64,000 nt of DNA from JACPUX01 sp964517465 (GTDB lineage Bacteria > Pseudomonadota > Gammaproteobacteria > Burkholderiales > Casimicrobiaceae). The DNA is taken from assembly GCA_964517465.1 (NCBI GenBank), contig CAZFEK010000023.1, positions 4,777 through 68,776 of the forward strand. The letters are read 5' to 3'. Position 1 is the first letter of the stretch, and each line of letters starts with the position of its first letter. This document shows positions 16,546 through 25,808 of the stretch, in pieces. The notes beneath the pieces were generated by a model. That model saw only the letters and a program-made list of their open reading frames with translations, was not told the origin of the DNA and did no database searches. The position numbers and the translations under genes were made by a program.

Positions 16546-16971
16546 ATGACCGAGATCCTTTTCTACACGGATGTCGCTGACCGTCTCGGCGTGGCAGCGC
16601 GTCTTTGTGGAAAGGCTTATGGGCAAGGTCGCCGGGTTCGGGTTTTTGCCGGTGAAGCCAGTCTTTTGCAACGCCTGGATGTTTTGCTCTGGCAGACTCC
16701 TGCCACCGGGTTCCTGCCCCATTGCCGCATGTCCGACCCTTGGGCCGACGAAACCCCGGTGCTCTTGGATGGCGCCACGGAGCACAAAGGCGCGGCAGAT
16801 GTGCTGATCAACCTTCATTCCGAACCGCCGCCATTTTTTGGGCGTTTCGAGCGCCTGCTCGAAATCGTGTCGCGCGACGGCGCGGATCGCGAGGCGGCAC
16901 GGGAACGCTATCGCTTTTACCGCGCTCGGGGGTATGCTTTGCAAACGCATTCGCTGGCCGAGGACTGCTGA
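16546..16971 (+). CDS. holC: DNA polymerase III chi subunit
   Basis: HolC (141 residues) links the clamp loader (through psi) to SSB at the replication fork. MTEILFYTDVADRLGVAARL is the typical start, and WADETPVLLDGATEH and RYRFYRARGYALQTHSL fall in the conserved C-terminal half. ATG 16546 follows the pepA stop by seven bases. Its stop shares one base with the next start (TGATG). Confidence 0.92.
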   Translation: MTEILFYTDVADRLGVAARLCGKAYGQGRRVRVFAGEASLLQRLDVLLWQTPATGFLPHCRMSDPWADETPVLLDGATEHKGAADVLINLHSEPPPFFGRFERLLEIVSRDGADREAARERYRFYRARGYALQTHSLAEDC

Positions 16972-17867
16972 TGCCCACTGCACGTGAACTACTCGAACAG
17001 GCCGACGCTCTGATGCGGCGCAATCGCGGCGCCGGCTCGGAAGATGTGCCGGTGCTCACCGAAGTGGTTGGCGAGCCGCCGGGGGTCGATGACGACGTTC
17101 CGGTCCTGACCGCAGTGGTGCAGCCGGCCCCCAAGGCGGCCCCGGAGCAATGGCAAGAAGAAGGCGATTCCGGCATCGATATCGATGCCGATCTCGCTGC
17201 CATGGGCCCCGAATTCCTCAACATCGATACGGATCAACCCCTGAAAGAGCCCGAGTTCGTGCCCATGCGCGGCGACACCCGGGTTCCGATGTTGGAATTG
17301 CCCAAGGAAACGCAGCAGTATCGCCTCGATCCGGTGAGCCCCCCCGCCGCGAGCGGGCCGTCGGCATCCGCTAACCGGGGGGGGTCGGGTATATCCGGAG
17401 AGATGTTGGAGAAGACGCTTCCGCTATCCGAGCTGCTGATGGTTCCGAGCAAGGGTATCGAGGCGCAATTTATCGATGTGCCCCCGGGTGCTCCGTTGCC
17501 GGATCGGCCCGCCGCCAGGCCTGCCGCCCCCCCGCCGGCATCGGTGCCCGAACCCGTGACCGCCGCGGCACCCATCCCGGAGCCTCCCCGCGTCGTGGAC
17601 CTCAGCGCGCAAACGCAGGAACTCACCGAGCAAATCACTTTGCAAGTGCTGCAGAAACTCGATATCTATACTGAACGCGGCTTGCAGGACCACCTCTCGC
17701 AGCACCTCAAGCCCATGGTCGAGAAGGCTGTCGGCGATCTGGTGACGACCATCAATGCCAACGTCGGGCGGGTGATACGCGCCTTTGTCGCCGAGTCGAT
17801 CGAACGAGAAATTGAGAACTTCCGTAAAGAGATCGCGGAATCAGTCAAGCGCGCCCACGACCGGTGA
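16971..17867 (+). CDS. Unknown acidic, proline-rich protein with VPVLTxVV repeats
   Basis: Not securely recognised. The 298-residue product has two near-identical N-terminal repeats, EDVPVLTEVVGEPP (about residues 24-37) and DDVPVLTAVVQPAP (about 41-54). An acidic, proline/alanine-rich middle is probably disordered, and the C-terminal 90 residues look helical (LTEQITLQVLQKLD to the end). No signal peptide or membrane segment is seen. It overlaps holC by one base and precedes valS, so it is likely cotranscribed with pepA-holC. Burkholderia genomes carry an uncharacterised protein with similar VPVLT motifs near holC; that link is from memory. Confidence 0.8.
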   Translation: MPTARELLEQADALMRRNRGAGSEDVPVLTEVVGEPPGVDDDVPVLTAVVQPAPKAAPEQWQEEGDSGIDIDADLAAMGPEFLNIDTDQPLKEPEFVPMRGDTRVPMLELPKETQQYRLDPVSPPAASGPSASANRGGSGISGEMLEKTLPLSELLMVPSKGIEAQFIDVPPGAPLPDRPAARPAAPPPASVPEPVTAAAPIPEPPRVVDLSAQTQELTEQITLQVLQKLDIYTERGLQDHLSQHLKPMVEKAVGDLVTTINANVGRVIRAFVAESIEREIENFRKEIAESVKRAHDR

Positions 17868-17905
17868 CGCCTCCTATCCTGCTCCGGCTGGGGCGGGCCT
17901 TCGGG

Positions 17906-17911
17906 TATAAT
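17906..17911 (+). promoter_or_regulatory. Possible -10 element before valS
   Basis: A perfect TATAAT lies 37 bases before the valS ATG, but no good -35 hexamer is found at 16-18 bases. It may give valS a start independent of pepA-holC. Confidence 0.45.
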
Positions 17912-17947
17912 TTGCGGTTCTTTTGCCCTCACCGCTAGCCCGCGAAA

Positions 17948-20770
17948 ATGGAACTCGCCAAGAGTTTTGAGCCTCACTCCATCGAGGCGCACTGGTACCC
18001 CATCTGGGAACAACAAGGCCAGTTCAAGCCGGCCATGAATGGCGCACCGGCTTATTGCATACAATTGCCCCCGCCCAATGTCACCGGCACCTTGCACATG
18101 GGGCATGCCTTCCAGCACACGCTGATGGATACGCTGATTCGGTATCACCGCATGAAGGGCGACAACACCCTTTGGCAGTTGGGCACCGATCATGCCGGCA
18201 TCGCCACCCAAATCGTGGTGGAGAACCAATTACGCGCCAAGGGCGAGTCGCGGCACGATTTGGGACGCGAAGCTTTCGTCGCGCGGGTGTGGCAATGGAA
18301 AGAGGAATCCGGGTCCACCATTACGCAGCAAATGCGGCGCCTGGGCGTTTCCGGCGACTGGACCCGCGCCCGCTTCACCATGGACGAAGGCCTGTCCCGC
18401 GCAGTGCTCGAAACCTTCGTCCGCTTGTACGAAGACGGTCTGATTTACCGCGGCAAGCGCCTGGTCAATTGGGATCCCAAGCTGGGCACGGCGGTGTCCG
18501 ACCTCGAAGTGGATACCGAGGAAGAGCAGGGCAAGATCTGGGAAATCCGCTACCCGCTTGCCGAAAGCGATGGCGCGCTGGTCGTGGCAACCACCCGCCC
18601 CGAGACGCTGCTGGGCGACGTCGCCGTGGCCGTGCACCCCGAGGACGAACGCTACGCCGCCTTGGTCGGCAAGCAAGTCGTGCTGCCGCTCACGGGCCGA
18701 ACCATCCCGGTGATTGCCGACGCCTATGTCGATCGGGAATTTGGCACCGGATGCGTCAAGATCACGCCGGCTCACGACTTCAACGATTTCGCCATCGGCC
18801 AGCGCCATGGCTTGGTGCCGATCAGCGTGCTCACGCTCGACGCGCGGATCAACGAAAACGCTCCTGAGAAATACCGCGGTCTCGACCGCTACGAGGCGCG
18901 CAAAGCGGTGCTGGCCGATTTGAGCGCCCAAGGACTGCTGGCCGGCGAAAAAGCGCACAAGATGATGGTGCCGCGCTGCGGGCGGACAGGCGAAGTAGTC
19001 GAACCCATGCTTACCGACCAGTGGTTCGTGGCAACGACCAAGCCCGCACCCAAGAATCATCCGTTCTTTCCCGGCAAAAGCATCCAAGATCTATGCCTCG
19101 AAGCCGTCGGCCAAGGTCTGCAAGGAGCGCCGGCAGGGGAGGGAGAAACGGTTCGTTTCGTGCCGGATTCCTGGCTCTCGACTTATTTGCACTGGATCAA
19201 CCACATCCAGGATTGGTGTATTTCTCGCCAGCTCTGGTGGGGACACCGTATTCCCGCCTGGTACGATGAGGCCGGAAATATCTATGTTGCGCGCGATGAA
19301 GCCGCGGCGCGGGCGCAAGCGGCGGCGAAATTGGGGCGCGCGCCAGCAAGTTTGGTGCAAGAAGCCGATGTGCTCGACACCTGGTTCTCATCCGCCCTGT
19401 GGTGCCATTCCACTTTGGGCTGGCCGGACCAGACCGAAGAGCTGAGAGCCTTCCTGCCTTCTTCAGTGCTCATTACGGGCTTCGACATCATCTTCTTCTG
19501 GGTGGCGCGGATGGTGATGATGACCACCTATTTCACCGGGCGTATTCCCTTCCACACCGTCTACATCAATGCCATCGTGCGCGACGCTGAAGGGCAGAAG
19601 ATGTCGAAGTCCAAGGGCAACATCCTCGATCCCTTGGATCTCATCGATGGCGCCGATCTCGAAACCCTGGTTCAGAAGCGCACTTACGGGCTGATGCTGG
19701 AAAAGCAGCGCGCGTCCATCGAAGCGGCTACGCGGCGCCAGTTTCCCAAGGGAATACCGGCCTTCGGTACGGATGCGCTGCGCTTCACTTTTGCCTCCCT
19801 CGCCACGTTCAACCGCACGCTCAATTTCGATCTCAACCGCTGTGAAGGTTACCGGAATTTCTGCAACAAGCTCTGGAACGCGACGCGCTTCGTGCTGATG
19901 AATACCGAAGGCCGCGATTGCGGGCTCGATGAGACCCTGCCGGTGAAGCTCTCGGTCACCGACCGCTGGATCATCAGCCGTTTGCAGCGTGCCGAGGGGG
20001 AAGTGGCGGGATACCTCGAGGAATACCGCTTCGATCTGGCGGCACGGGCGATCTATGAATTCGTCTGGGACGAGTACTGCGATTGGTATGTCGAGCTCGC
20101 CAAGGTGCAGTTGAACGACCCCGACCCGCAGACGCAGCGCGGGACGCGGCGGACGCTGGTGCGCGTGCTCGAAGCCATGCTGCGCCTGGCGCATCCGGTC
20201 ATTCCATTCATCACCGAAGAGCTGTGGCAAAAGCTTGCACCTCTGGCCGGGAAAAGCGGTGCGTCGATTTCCACACAGAACTACCCCGTTGCCGAAACCG
20301 CGAAAACCGATGCCCAAGCGGAGAGCGAAATTCTCGTTCTCAAAGCGCTGGTCGACGCTTGCCGAACCTTGCGCGGGGAAATGGGGATTTCTCCGGCGCA
20401 GAAAGTGCCCCTGATAGCCGTCGGGAATGAGGCCAAGCTTGCGGAGTTCGCGCCTTACCTCCAGCCCTTGGCCAAGGTTTCGGACCTTTGCATCGCCAAA
20501 GAATTGCCGCACTCGGAAGCGCCGGTACAAGTGGTCGGTGAATACCGCCTGATGCTCAAGATCGAAATCGATATCGCGGCGGAACGCGAGCGGCTCAACA
20601 AAGAAATCGGCCGCCTTGCCGCAGAAGTCGCCAAGGCGGAGGGCAGCCTCGGCAACCAGAACTTCGTCGCCCGCGCGCCGGCTGCAGTCGTGGCGCAGAT
20701 GCGCGAGCGCCTGGCTGGTTTTCGCGACACGCTGGCGAGCTTGCGGGCGCAACTGGAGCGCCTGAAATAA
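17948..20770 (+). CDS. valS: Valyl-tRNA synthetase
   Basis: ValS charges tRNA-Val and edits threonine. The 940-residue class I synthetase has the HIGH motif as HMGH at residues 50-53 (context PPPNVTGTLHMGH) and KMSKS at 551-555. The editing CP1 domain lies between them (TTRPETLLGDVAVAVHPEDE). The C-terminal coiled coil (MLKIEIDIAAERERLNKEI onward) is typical of ValS. It follows holC and the unknown gene, as in other Betaproteobacteria. Confidence 0.97.
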   Translation: MELAKSFEPHSIEAHWYPIWEQQGQFKPAMNGAPAYCIQLPPPNVTGTLHMGHAFQHTLMDTLIRYHRMKGDNTLWQLGTDHAGIATQIVVENQLRAKGESRHDLGREAFVARVWQWKEESGSTITQQMRRLGVSGDWTRARFTMDEGLSRAVLETFVRLYEDGLIYRGKRLVNWDPKLGTAVSDLEVDTEEEQGKIWEIRYPLAESDGALVVATTRPETLLGDVAVAVHPEDERYAALVGKQVVLPLTGRTIPVIADAYVDREFGTGCVKITPAHDFNDFAIGQRHGLVPISVLTLDARINENAPEKYRGLDRYEARKAVLADLSAQGLLAGEKAHKMMVPRCGRTGEVVEPMLTDQWFVATTKPAPKNHPFFPGKSIQDLCLEAVGQGLQGAPAGEGETVRFVPDSWLSTYLHWINHIQDWCISRQLWWGHRIPAWYDEAGNIYVARDEAAARAQAAAKLGRAPASLVQEADVLDTWFSSALWCHSTLGWPDQTEELRAFLPSSVLITGFDIIFFWVARMVMMTTYFTGRIPFHTVYINAIVRDAEGQKMSKSKGNILDPLDLIDGADLETLVQKRTYGLMLEKQRASIEAATRRQFPKGIPAFGTDALRFTFASLATFNRTLNFDLNRCEGYRNFCNKLWNATRFVLMNTEGRDCGLDETLPVKLSVTDRWIISRLQRAEGEVAGYLEEYRFDLAARAIYEFVWDEYCDWYVELAKVQLNDPDPQTQRGTRRTLVRVLEAMLRLAHPVIPFITEELWQKLAPLAGKSGASISTQNYPVAETAKTDAQAESEILVLKALVDACRTLRGEMGISPAQKVPLIAVGNEAKLAEFAPYLQPLAKVSDLCIAKELPHSEAPVQVVGEYRLMLKIEIDIAAERERLNKEIGRLAAEVAKAEGSLGNQNFVARAPAAVVAQMRERLAGFRDTLASLRAQLERLK

Positions 20771-20784
20771 GCGAGGGGCGCGCG

Positions 20785-22053
20785 ATGCGGCGGCCACCGC
20801 GAGCGCACCCCTTTCGGGCCTTGGCCGCGCCGAATTTCCGGTTGTTCTTCGCCGGCCAGGGTTTGTCGTTGATTGGCACCTGGTTGCAACAGGTGGCGCT
20901 CTCCTGGCTGGTCTATCGCCTCACGGGCTCGGCGTTGCTTTTGGGCCTGACGGCATTTCTGGGCAATATTGCCATCTTCTTGCTCGGCCCCGTTGCCGGG
21001 GTTTTCACCGATCGCGTGGACAAACGCCGAGCGGTGCTCTGCTTGCAAGCGGCGATGGCGGTGCAAGCGGCCCTCTTGGCGGCACTCACCGCTTTCGATC
21101 TCATCGCCGTTTGGCACATCCTTCTCCTTGCCGCCTGCCTGGGGGTGATGTCCGCCTTCGATTTGCCCCTGCGTCAGGCCTTGATGGTGCATTTGGTCGA
21201 GGATCGCAGCTTGCTGTCCAACGGCATCGCGCTCAATTCTTTGCTGGTGAACAGCGCGCGGGTAATCGGCCCCGCGATCGCCGGCTTGGTCGTGGCGTGG
21301 GTCGGGGAAGCCTGGTGTTTCGCATTGAATGCCACAAGTTTCATTGCCGTGATCTTTGCGCTGGCCGCAATGAAATGGACCACGCCCCCGCCGCCAGCCG
21401 CGCGTCATGGCTGGTGGGGAAGTTTCAAGGAAGGCGCGGCGTATGCCTTCGGTTTCGCGCCGATACGCGCCGCGCTTTTCTTGCTCGCCGGTCTCGCCTA
21501 TTGCGTTGCGCCCTACACCACGCTGATGCCGGTGTTCGCCAAAGATGTGTTCGGCGGCGGGCCGCATACCTTGGGCAGCCTTTTGTCCGCGGCTGGTGCG
21601 GGTGCCTTGGCCGGCACACTTTATCTTGCCGGCCGCAGCAGCACCCGGCATCTCGATGTGGTCATCGTGCGCGCCGTTTTTGCCGCCGCGCTGGGCTTAT
21701 TGCTCTTCGCCTTCTGTCCCTGGTACCTGCTGGCGCTGCCCTTGCTGTTCATTGCCGGGGGCGGGGTGATCATTGCCGCCGCCGCGATCAACACCATTGT
21801 GCAAACCGTAGTCGAGGACGACAAACGCGGCCGGGTGATGAGCTACTACACCATGGCTTTCGTGGGGGTTGCGCCGATCGGGAGTTTGGTTGCCGGCGCC
21901 GTGGCACGCGCCTGGTCCGCTTCGTGGGCGATCGCTATCAACGGGGTCTTGTGTTTCTTGCTGGCCTGGTGGTTCGGGGCGCAGCTGCCTCGCTTGCGCG
22001 CCGCCATACGGCCGGCTTATGAGCGCCTCGGCTTGGTTCCCGGCAAGCGGTGA
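20785..22053 (+). CDS. MFS permease, EntS-like (TMF_3 type)
   Basis: A 422-residue protein with about 12 hydrophobic segments. The start RALAAPNFRLFFAGQGLSL, the loop GPVAGVFTDRVDKRRAV and the central LRQALMVHLVEDRSLLSNG resemble the enterobactin-exporter-like MFS branch. The substrate cannot be read from sequence. It begins 14 bases after valS and may share its transcript. Its TGA abuts the convergent gene's stop with no spacer (TGATCA, 22051-22056). Confidence 0.85.
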   Translation: MRRPPRAHPFRALAAPNFRLFFAGQGLSLIGTWLQQVALSWLVYRLTGSALLLGLTAFLGNIAIFLLGPVAGVFTDRVDKRRAVLCLQAAMAVQAALLAALTAFDLIAVWHILLLAACLGVMSAFDLPLRQALMVHLVEDRSLLSNGIALNSLLVNSARVIGPAIAGLVVAWVGEAWCFALNATSFIAVIFALAAMKWTTPPPPAARHGWWGSFKEGAAYAFGFAPIRAALFLLAGLAYCVAPYTTLMPVFAKDVFGGGPHTLGSLLSAAGAGALAGTLYLAGRSSTRHLDVVIVRAVFAAALGLLLFAFCPWYLLALPLLFIAGGGVIIAAAAINTIVQTVVEDDKRGRVMSYYTMAFVGVAPIGSLVAGAVARAWSASWAIAINGVLCFLLAWWFGAQLPRLRAAIRPAYERLGLVPGKR

Positions 22054-24132
22054 TCAGCTCGCGGCAACCTCGATCAAGACATCGTAGAAGGCCGCGGTCC
22101 CACCCAAGTCGGTTAACTTTTGCGAGGTCACTTCGTTGACGTTGCGTCCATCCGGAGAAAGTTTTTTCCACCAGATCGAGGGCGACATCGCTACGCCCGG
22201 CCGCACCCGCTCCGAAACAACGAGTTTCGCCCGATATTCGCCGCGATCGTTGAATACCCTCACCCAGCTTCCATCGGCAAGTCCGCGAGGCATCGCATCG
22301 TCTGCATGGAGTTCGAGGCGAGGCTCTCCTTCTTCTTCGCGAAAGCGAGGTAAGTGCCCAAAAGAGGAATTGAGAAAATTGCGCGCCGGCGGCGAGATCA
22401 GGGCCAGCGGATAACGCCGGGCGAGTTCTGGGGCCGATTGCACGGACTCGTGCGGAGGCGTGTAGGCGGGCAGCGGGTCCACGCCCTGCGCCGCGAGGGT
22501 TTCGCTGTAGAACTCGCATTTGCCCGAGGGGGTTAAGAACTTCCCTTCGGCAAACGGGGCGTAGCTTTCGGGCACGGTAAGTCTCGCCCAGCCGCGCTGC
22601 ATCAGTGTCGCCCAGTCCACCGAGCGCAAGCGCGGGTGGTCCCACTGGAAAGCTTGGCGGGCGATTTCCTGGTCGCTTTCGAAGAGCGCCGCTTCCTTGA
22701 AGCCCATTCTCGCCGCGAGCAGACGAAACACCTCGCTATTGGGCTTGGCTTCCCCCAGAGGCGGGATTGCCGGGTGATTCACCAGCACGTACAAATGCCC
22801 ATACGACTTGTGGATGTCGAAGTGTTCGAGCTGCGTCGTGGCCGGCAGCACGATGTCGGCGTAATCCGCAGTATCGGTGAGGAAGCTGTCGTGCACGACG
22901 GTAAAGAGATCGTCCCGCAAGAAGCCCTGCACTACCTTGCGACTCTCGGGTGCGACGGCGACCGGGTTGGAGTTGTAAACATAAAGAGCGCGGATGGGCG
23001 GGCTTGCCTCCAGCAACGCATTGCCGATCGCCGACATATTGACGTGCCTTGGCCGATTGGGCAGCAGATCGGGGCGTTCCAGCGCAGCCGTGTTCATCGG
23101 GTAGGTTCCCGAGGTCGAAAGCAAGATGCCGCCCGCAGCTTGGCGCCAATCTCCGGTCAGGGCCGGGAGGCAAGCGATGGTGCGCATCGCCATGCCGCCG
23201 CCGCCATGGCGCTGCAGACCATAATTCACGCGAATTGCCGCGGGTCGAATGCGGCCGTAGTCGGAGGCCAGGTTTTCGATCGCGTCGATTTTGAGGCCGG
23301 TGATGCTTGCGGCACGTTCCGGCGTCCATAGGGCGACGCGCTCCTTGAGCGCTTCGAAGCCCAGGGTGAATTGCGCGATGTATTCGTGGTCCAGGTGCTC
23401 ATCGCGGATCAGACAATGCATCAAAGCCAGCGCCAATGCTGCATCGGTGCCAGGCAGAGGCGCGAGGTGCTCATCGCACTTGTCTGCCGACTGGCTGCGA
23501 TAGGGGTCGATGGCGATCAGTTTTGCGCCTCGCCGCTTGGCCTCCTGAACCTTGCGCCAAAGGTGCAGGTTCGACACCACCGGATTGGTGCCCCAGAGTA
23601 TGATCAGCCGCGCCTCGGCGAAGCGCTCGGGATCGGTGCCTATCGTGGCGCCTATGGTGGCGCGATAACCTTCGAATCCGGCCGAGGCGCAGATGGTTCG
23701 ATCAAGGATGGAGGCGCCCAGGCGATGAAAAAAGCGCCGGTCCATGCCCGCGCTTTGCACCAAGCCCATCGTGCCGGCATAACTATAGGGCACGATCGCT
23801 TCGGGCCCCTCAGCGGACTGCGCGATCGCTTTGAACCGCGAGGCGATGGTATCGAGCGCTTCATCCCAGGTGATGCGCGTGAATTGTCCCTTGCCCTTGG
23901 GGCCAACGCGCTTCAAAGGGTGGAGCAAGCGCTGGTCGCTGTAGGTGCGCTCGAGATAACGCGCAACCTTGGTGCAGAGCACGCCGGCGGTGGTGGGGTG
24001 GTCTTTGGCACCCTCGACGGACACCGCGCGACCGTTGACGACGGAGGTGATCAAGGCGCAGGTGTCAGGGCAGTCATGGGGGCAGGCGCCCCGGACAGCG
24101 TTGGTCGCAGTCGCGCCAGCGTGGGCGGCCAA
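22054..24132 (-). CDS. Molybdopterin-dependent oxidoreductase (cytoplasmic, DMSO-reductase superfamily)
   Basis: The 692-residue catalytic-type subunit has an N-terminal [4Fe-4S] site: C17-x3-C21-x3-C25-x27-C53. C148 (in DRTICASAG) aligns with the molybdenum-ligand cysteine region of NapA/PsrA-like enzymes; that alignment is inference. The cofactor-binding segments (ILWGTNPVVS, GLQRHGGGGMAMRT, SSFGHLP) are present. There is no Tat signal and no partner subunit gene, so substrate and electron partner are unknown. The start is TTG (24132-24130), with AAGGGG at suitable spacing and no ATG until residue 122. It is three bases downstream of rhlE. Confidence 0.88.
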   Translation of the reverse strand: MAAHAGATATNAVRGACPHDCPDTCALITSVVNGRAVSVEGAKDHPTTAGVLCTKVARYLERTYSDQRLLHPLKRVGPKGKGQFTRITWDEALDTIASRFKAIAQSAEGPEAIVPYSYAGTMGLVQSAGMDRRFFHRLGASILDRTICASAGFEGYRATIGATIGTDPERFAEARLIILWGTNPVVSNLHLWRKVQEAKRRGAKLIAIDPYRSQSADKCDEHLAPLPGTDAALALALMHCLIRDEHLDHEYIAQFTLGFEALKERVALWTPERAASITGLKIDAIENLASDYGRIRPAAIRVNYGLQRHGGGGMAMRTIACLPALTGDWRQAAGGILLSTSGTYPMNTAALERPDLLPNRPRHVNMSAIGNALLEASPPIRALYVYNSNPVAVAPESRKVVQGFLRDDLFTVVHDSFLTDTADYADIVLPATTQLEHFDIHKSYGHLYVLVNHPAIPPLGEAKPNSEVFRLLAARMGFKEAALFESDQEIARQAFQWDHPRLRSVDWATLMQRGWARLTVPESYAPFAEGKFLTPSGKCEFYSETLAAQGVDPLPAYTPPHESVQSAPELARRYPLALISPPARNFLNSSFGHLPRFREEEGEPRLELHADDAMPRGLADGSWVRVFNDRGEYRAKLVVSERVRPGVAMSPSIWWKKLSPDGRNVNEVTSQKLTDLGGTAAFYDVLIEVAAS

Positions 24133-24135
24133 GCT

Positions 24136-25569
24136 TCAGGCCCCTTGTGCGGCGGGTGCTGAACCGGAGGCAGAGTCGGCCGGGGAATTGCTCTTGGTTT
24201 CGGCCTCCAGCTCGACCCGCGGCGGCTTCATCAGCAAGGCCGCCACTTGCTTGCCACGTCGCGCCGGCAAAGGCGGCAATTCGATGCTTCCGGAGGCGAG
24301 CGCAACCGAGCGCCCCGCGCCGCGCGCAGGCGGGCATTGATCAGGATTGCGATCGAAGTGGCTCTTGTCGCGCGTGGGTGCAACACCGCCCCAAGCAGGA
24401 GCGGGTTGGCGGGGCAGTCGCGATTCGCTTTTCAAATCGGGCAGAGTCTCGCGCGGCAGGCTGCGCTTCAAAAGGCGCTCGATTTCGGTGAGCAAGCGCT
24501 CTTCGTCCTGGCCGACGATGGAGATGGCCACGCCGCTGGCGCCCGCTCGCCCAGTGCGGCCAATGCGATGGATGTAATCTTCGGGCACATAGGGCAGCTC
24601 GAAATTGAACACCAAGGGCAGTTCTTCGATATCCAGCCCGCGCGCGGCCACATCGGTGGCGACCAACACGCGGATTTTGCCGTCCTTGAATGCCTCAAGC
24701 GCTTCGATACGCGCTAGCTGACTCTTGTCGCCGTGTATGGCGGTGGCGGCGAAACCTGCCTTTTCCAGTTGGCGAGCGAGGCGCCCGGCGCCTTGTTTGG
24801 TGCGCATGAAAACCAAGGCCTGTTCTTCGCCCCGATCGTGCAGGAGCTGTTCGAGCAAGGCGCGTTTGGCATCAGGCTTGCAAACGTAGGCGAGCTGGGT
24901 CACGGTTTCCGCCGCGGTGTTGCGTTTGGCAACCTCGATCAACTCCGGCTGATTCAAGAGCTGATCGGCAAGTTTCTTGATCTCCACGGAAAAAGTGGCG
25001 GAAAAAAGCAGGTTCTGGCGGCGCGTCGGCAGCAAACCGATGATGCGCTTGATGTCCGGAATGAAACCCATGTCCAGCATGCGGTCGGCTTCATCCAGGA
25101 CGAATATCTCCACCTGGTTGAGGTTGAGCGTTTTTTGCTGCACGTGGTCGAGCAAGCGCCCTGGGGTGGCGACCAGAAGTTCGACGCCCGCGCGCAAAGC
25201 TGCTTCCTGGGTGTCCATCCCCACCCCCCCATAAACGACCGTGCCGCGCAGTCCGGTGTATTTTCCGTAGTCGCGAACGGACTCTTCGACCTGGATGGCG
25301 AGCTCGCGCGTGGGCGTCAGGATCAGGGCCCGCACCGGATGCCGAGCGGGGGAAGGACTGGTATTGGCATGCGGCAACAAGCGCTGCAGCATAGGCAGCG
25401 TGAAACCTGCCGTCTTGCCGGTGCCGGTTTGTGCGCCGCCCATGATGTCCTTGCCAGCCAGAATGGCCGGAATGGCCTTCGCCTGGATCGGCGTCGGAGT
25501 CACGTAGCCGCGTTCGGCCACGGCTTTGAGGATGTTCGGGTGGAGCCCGAGGGCGTCGAAAGTGGTCAT
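24136..25569 (-). CDS. rhlE: DEAD-box RNA helicase, RhlE type
   Basis: The 477-residue helicase has the Q motif (F-x-ALGLHPNILKAV and TPIQ), Walker A AQTGTGKT, DEAD (VLDEADRM), SAT (FSAT) and the C-terminal HRIGRTGR. MTTFDALGLHPN from ATG 25569 is the usual RhlE start; an upstream in-frame ATG adds only 12 poor residues. The C-terminal 90 residues are basic and proline-rich, as in RhlE proteins acting in ribosome maturation and cold adaptation. A long leader (about 130 bases) precedes it. Confidence 0.93.
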   Translation of the reverse strand: MTTFDALGLHPNILKAVAERGYVTPTPIQAKAIPAILAGKDIMGGAQTGTGKTAGFTLPMLQRLLPHANTSPSPARHPVRALILTPTRELAIQVEESVRDYGKYTGLRGTVVYGGVGMDTQEAALRAGVELLVATPGRLLDHVQQKTLNLNQVEIFVLDEADRMLDMGFIPDIKRIIGLLPTRRQNLLFSATFSVEIKKLADQLLNQPELIEVAKRNTAAETVTQLAYVCKPDAKRALLEQLLHDRGEEQALVFMRTKQGAGRLARQLEKAGFAATAIHGDKSQLARIEALEAFKDGKIRVLVATDVAARGLDIEELPLVFNFELPYVPEDYIHRIGRTGRAGASGVAISIVGQDEERLLTEIERLLKRSLPRETLPDLKSESRLPRQPAPAWGGVAPTRDKSHFDRNPDQCPPARGAGRSVALASGSIELPPLPARRGKQVAALLMKPPRVELEAETKSNSPADSASGSAPAAQGA

Positions 25570-25701
25570 CGAGATGTCTCCGCATGCCGTTTCGCGCGGG
25601 CCCATGCAGCGGAGCGCAATTCACCCCAGTACGCAGGGGCGGACGGAGAGGGCACTTGCGGTCGGCCGCTGGGCAGGGGCAGGCGGAGAAGCAAAAACAA
25701 C

Positions 25702-25710
25702 ATTCTAACA
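25702..25710 (-). promoter_or_regulatory. Extended -10 promoter of rhlE
   Basis: On the minus strand TGTTAGAAT (25710-25702) is a TGn-extended -10 with five of six matches to TATAAT. No clear -35 is present. It would give a leader of roughly 130 bases before the rhlE ATG. Confidence 0.5.
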
Positions 25711-25771
25711 CCGCCCGCGGTCGTAACGCGTGTTGAGCGTTAATCTTCTTTTCCGGTTATGCAGGCGAAAA

Positions 25772-25780
25772 TGCTATAAT
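25772..25780 (+). promoter_or_regulatory. Extended -10 promoter of typA
   Basis: TGCTATAAT is a perfect extended -10 (TGn plus TATAAT) 29 bases before the typA ATG; the -35 region (TTCCGG, 25751-25756) is poor, which an extended -10 can offset. Confidence 0.7.
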
Positions 25781-25808
25781 TTAAAGCTTTTTTCCTTGGC
25801 CTGCCCCA

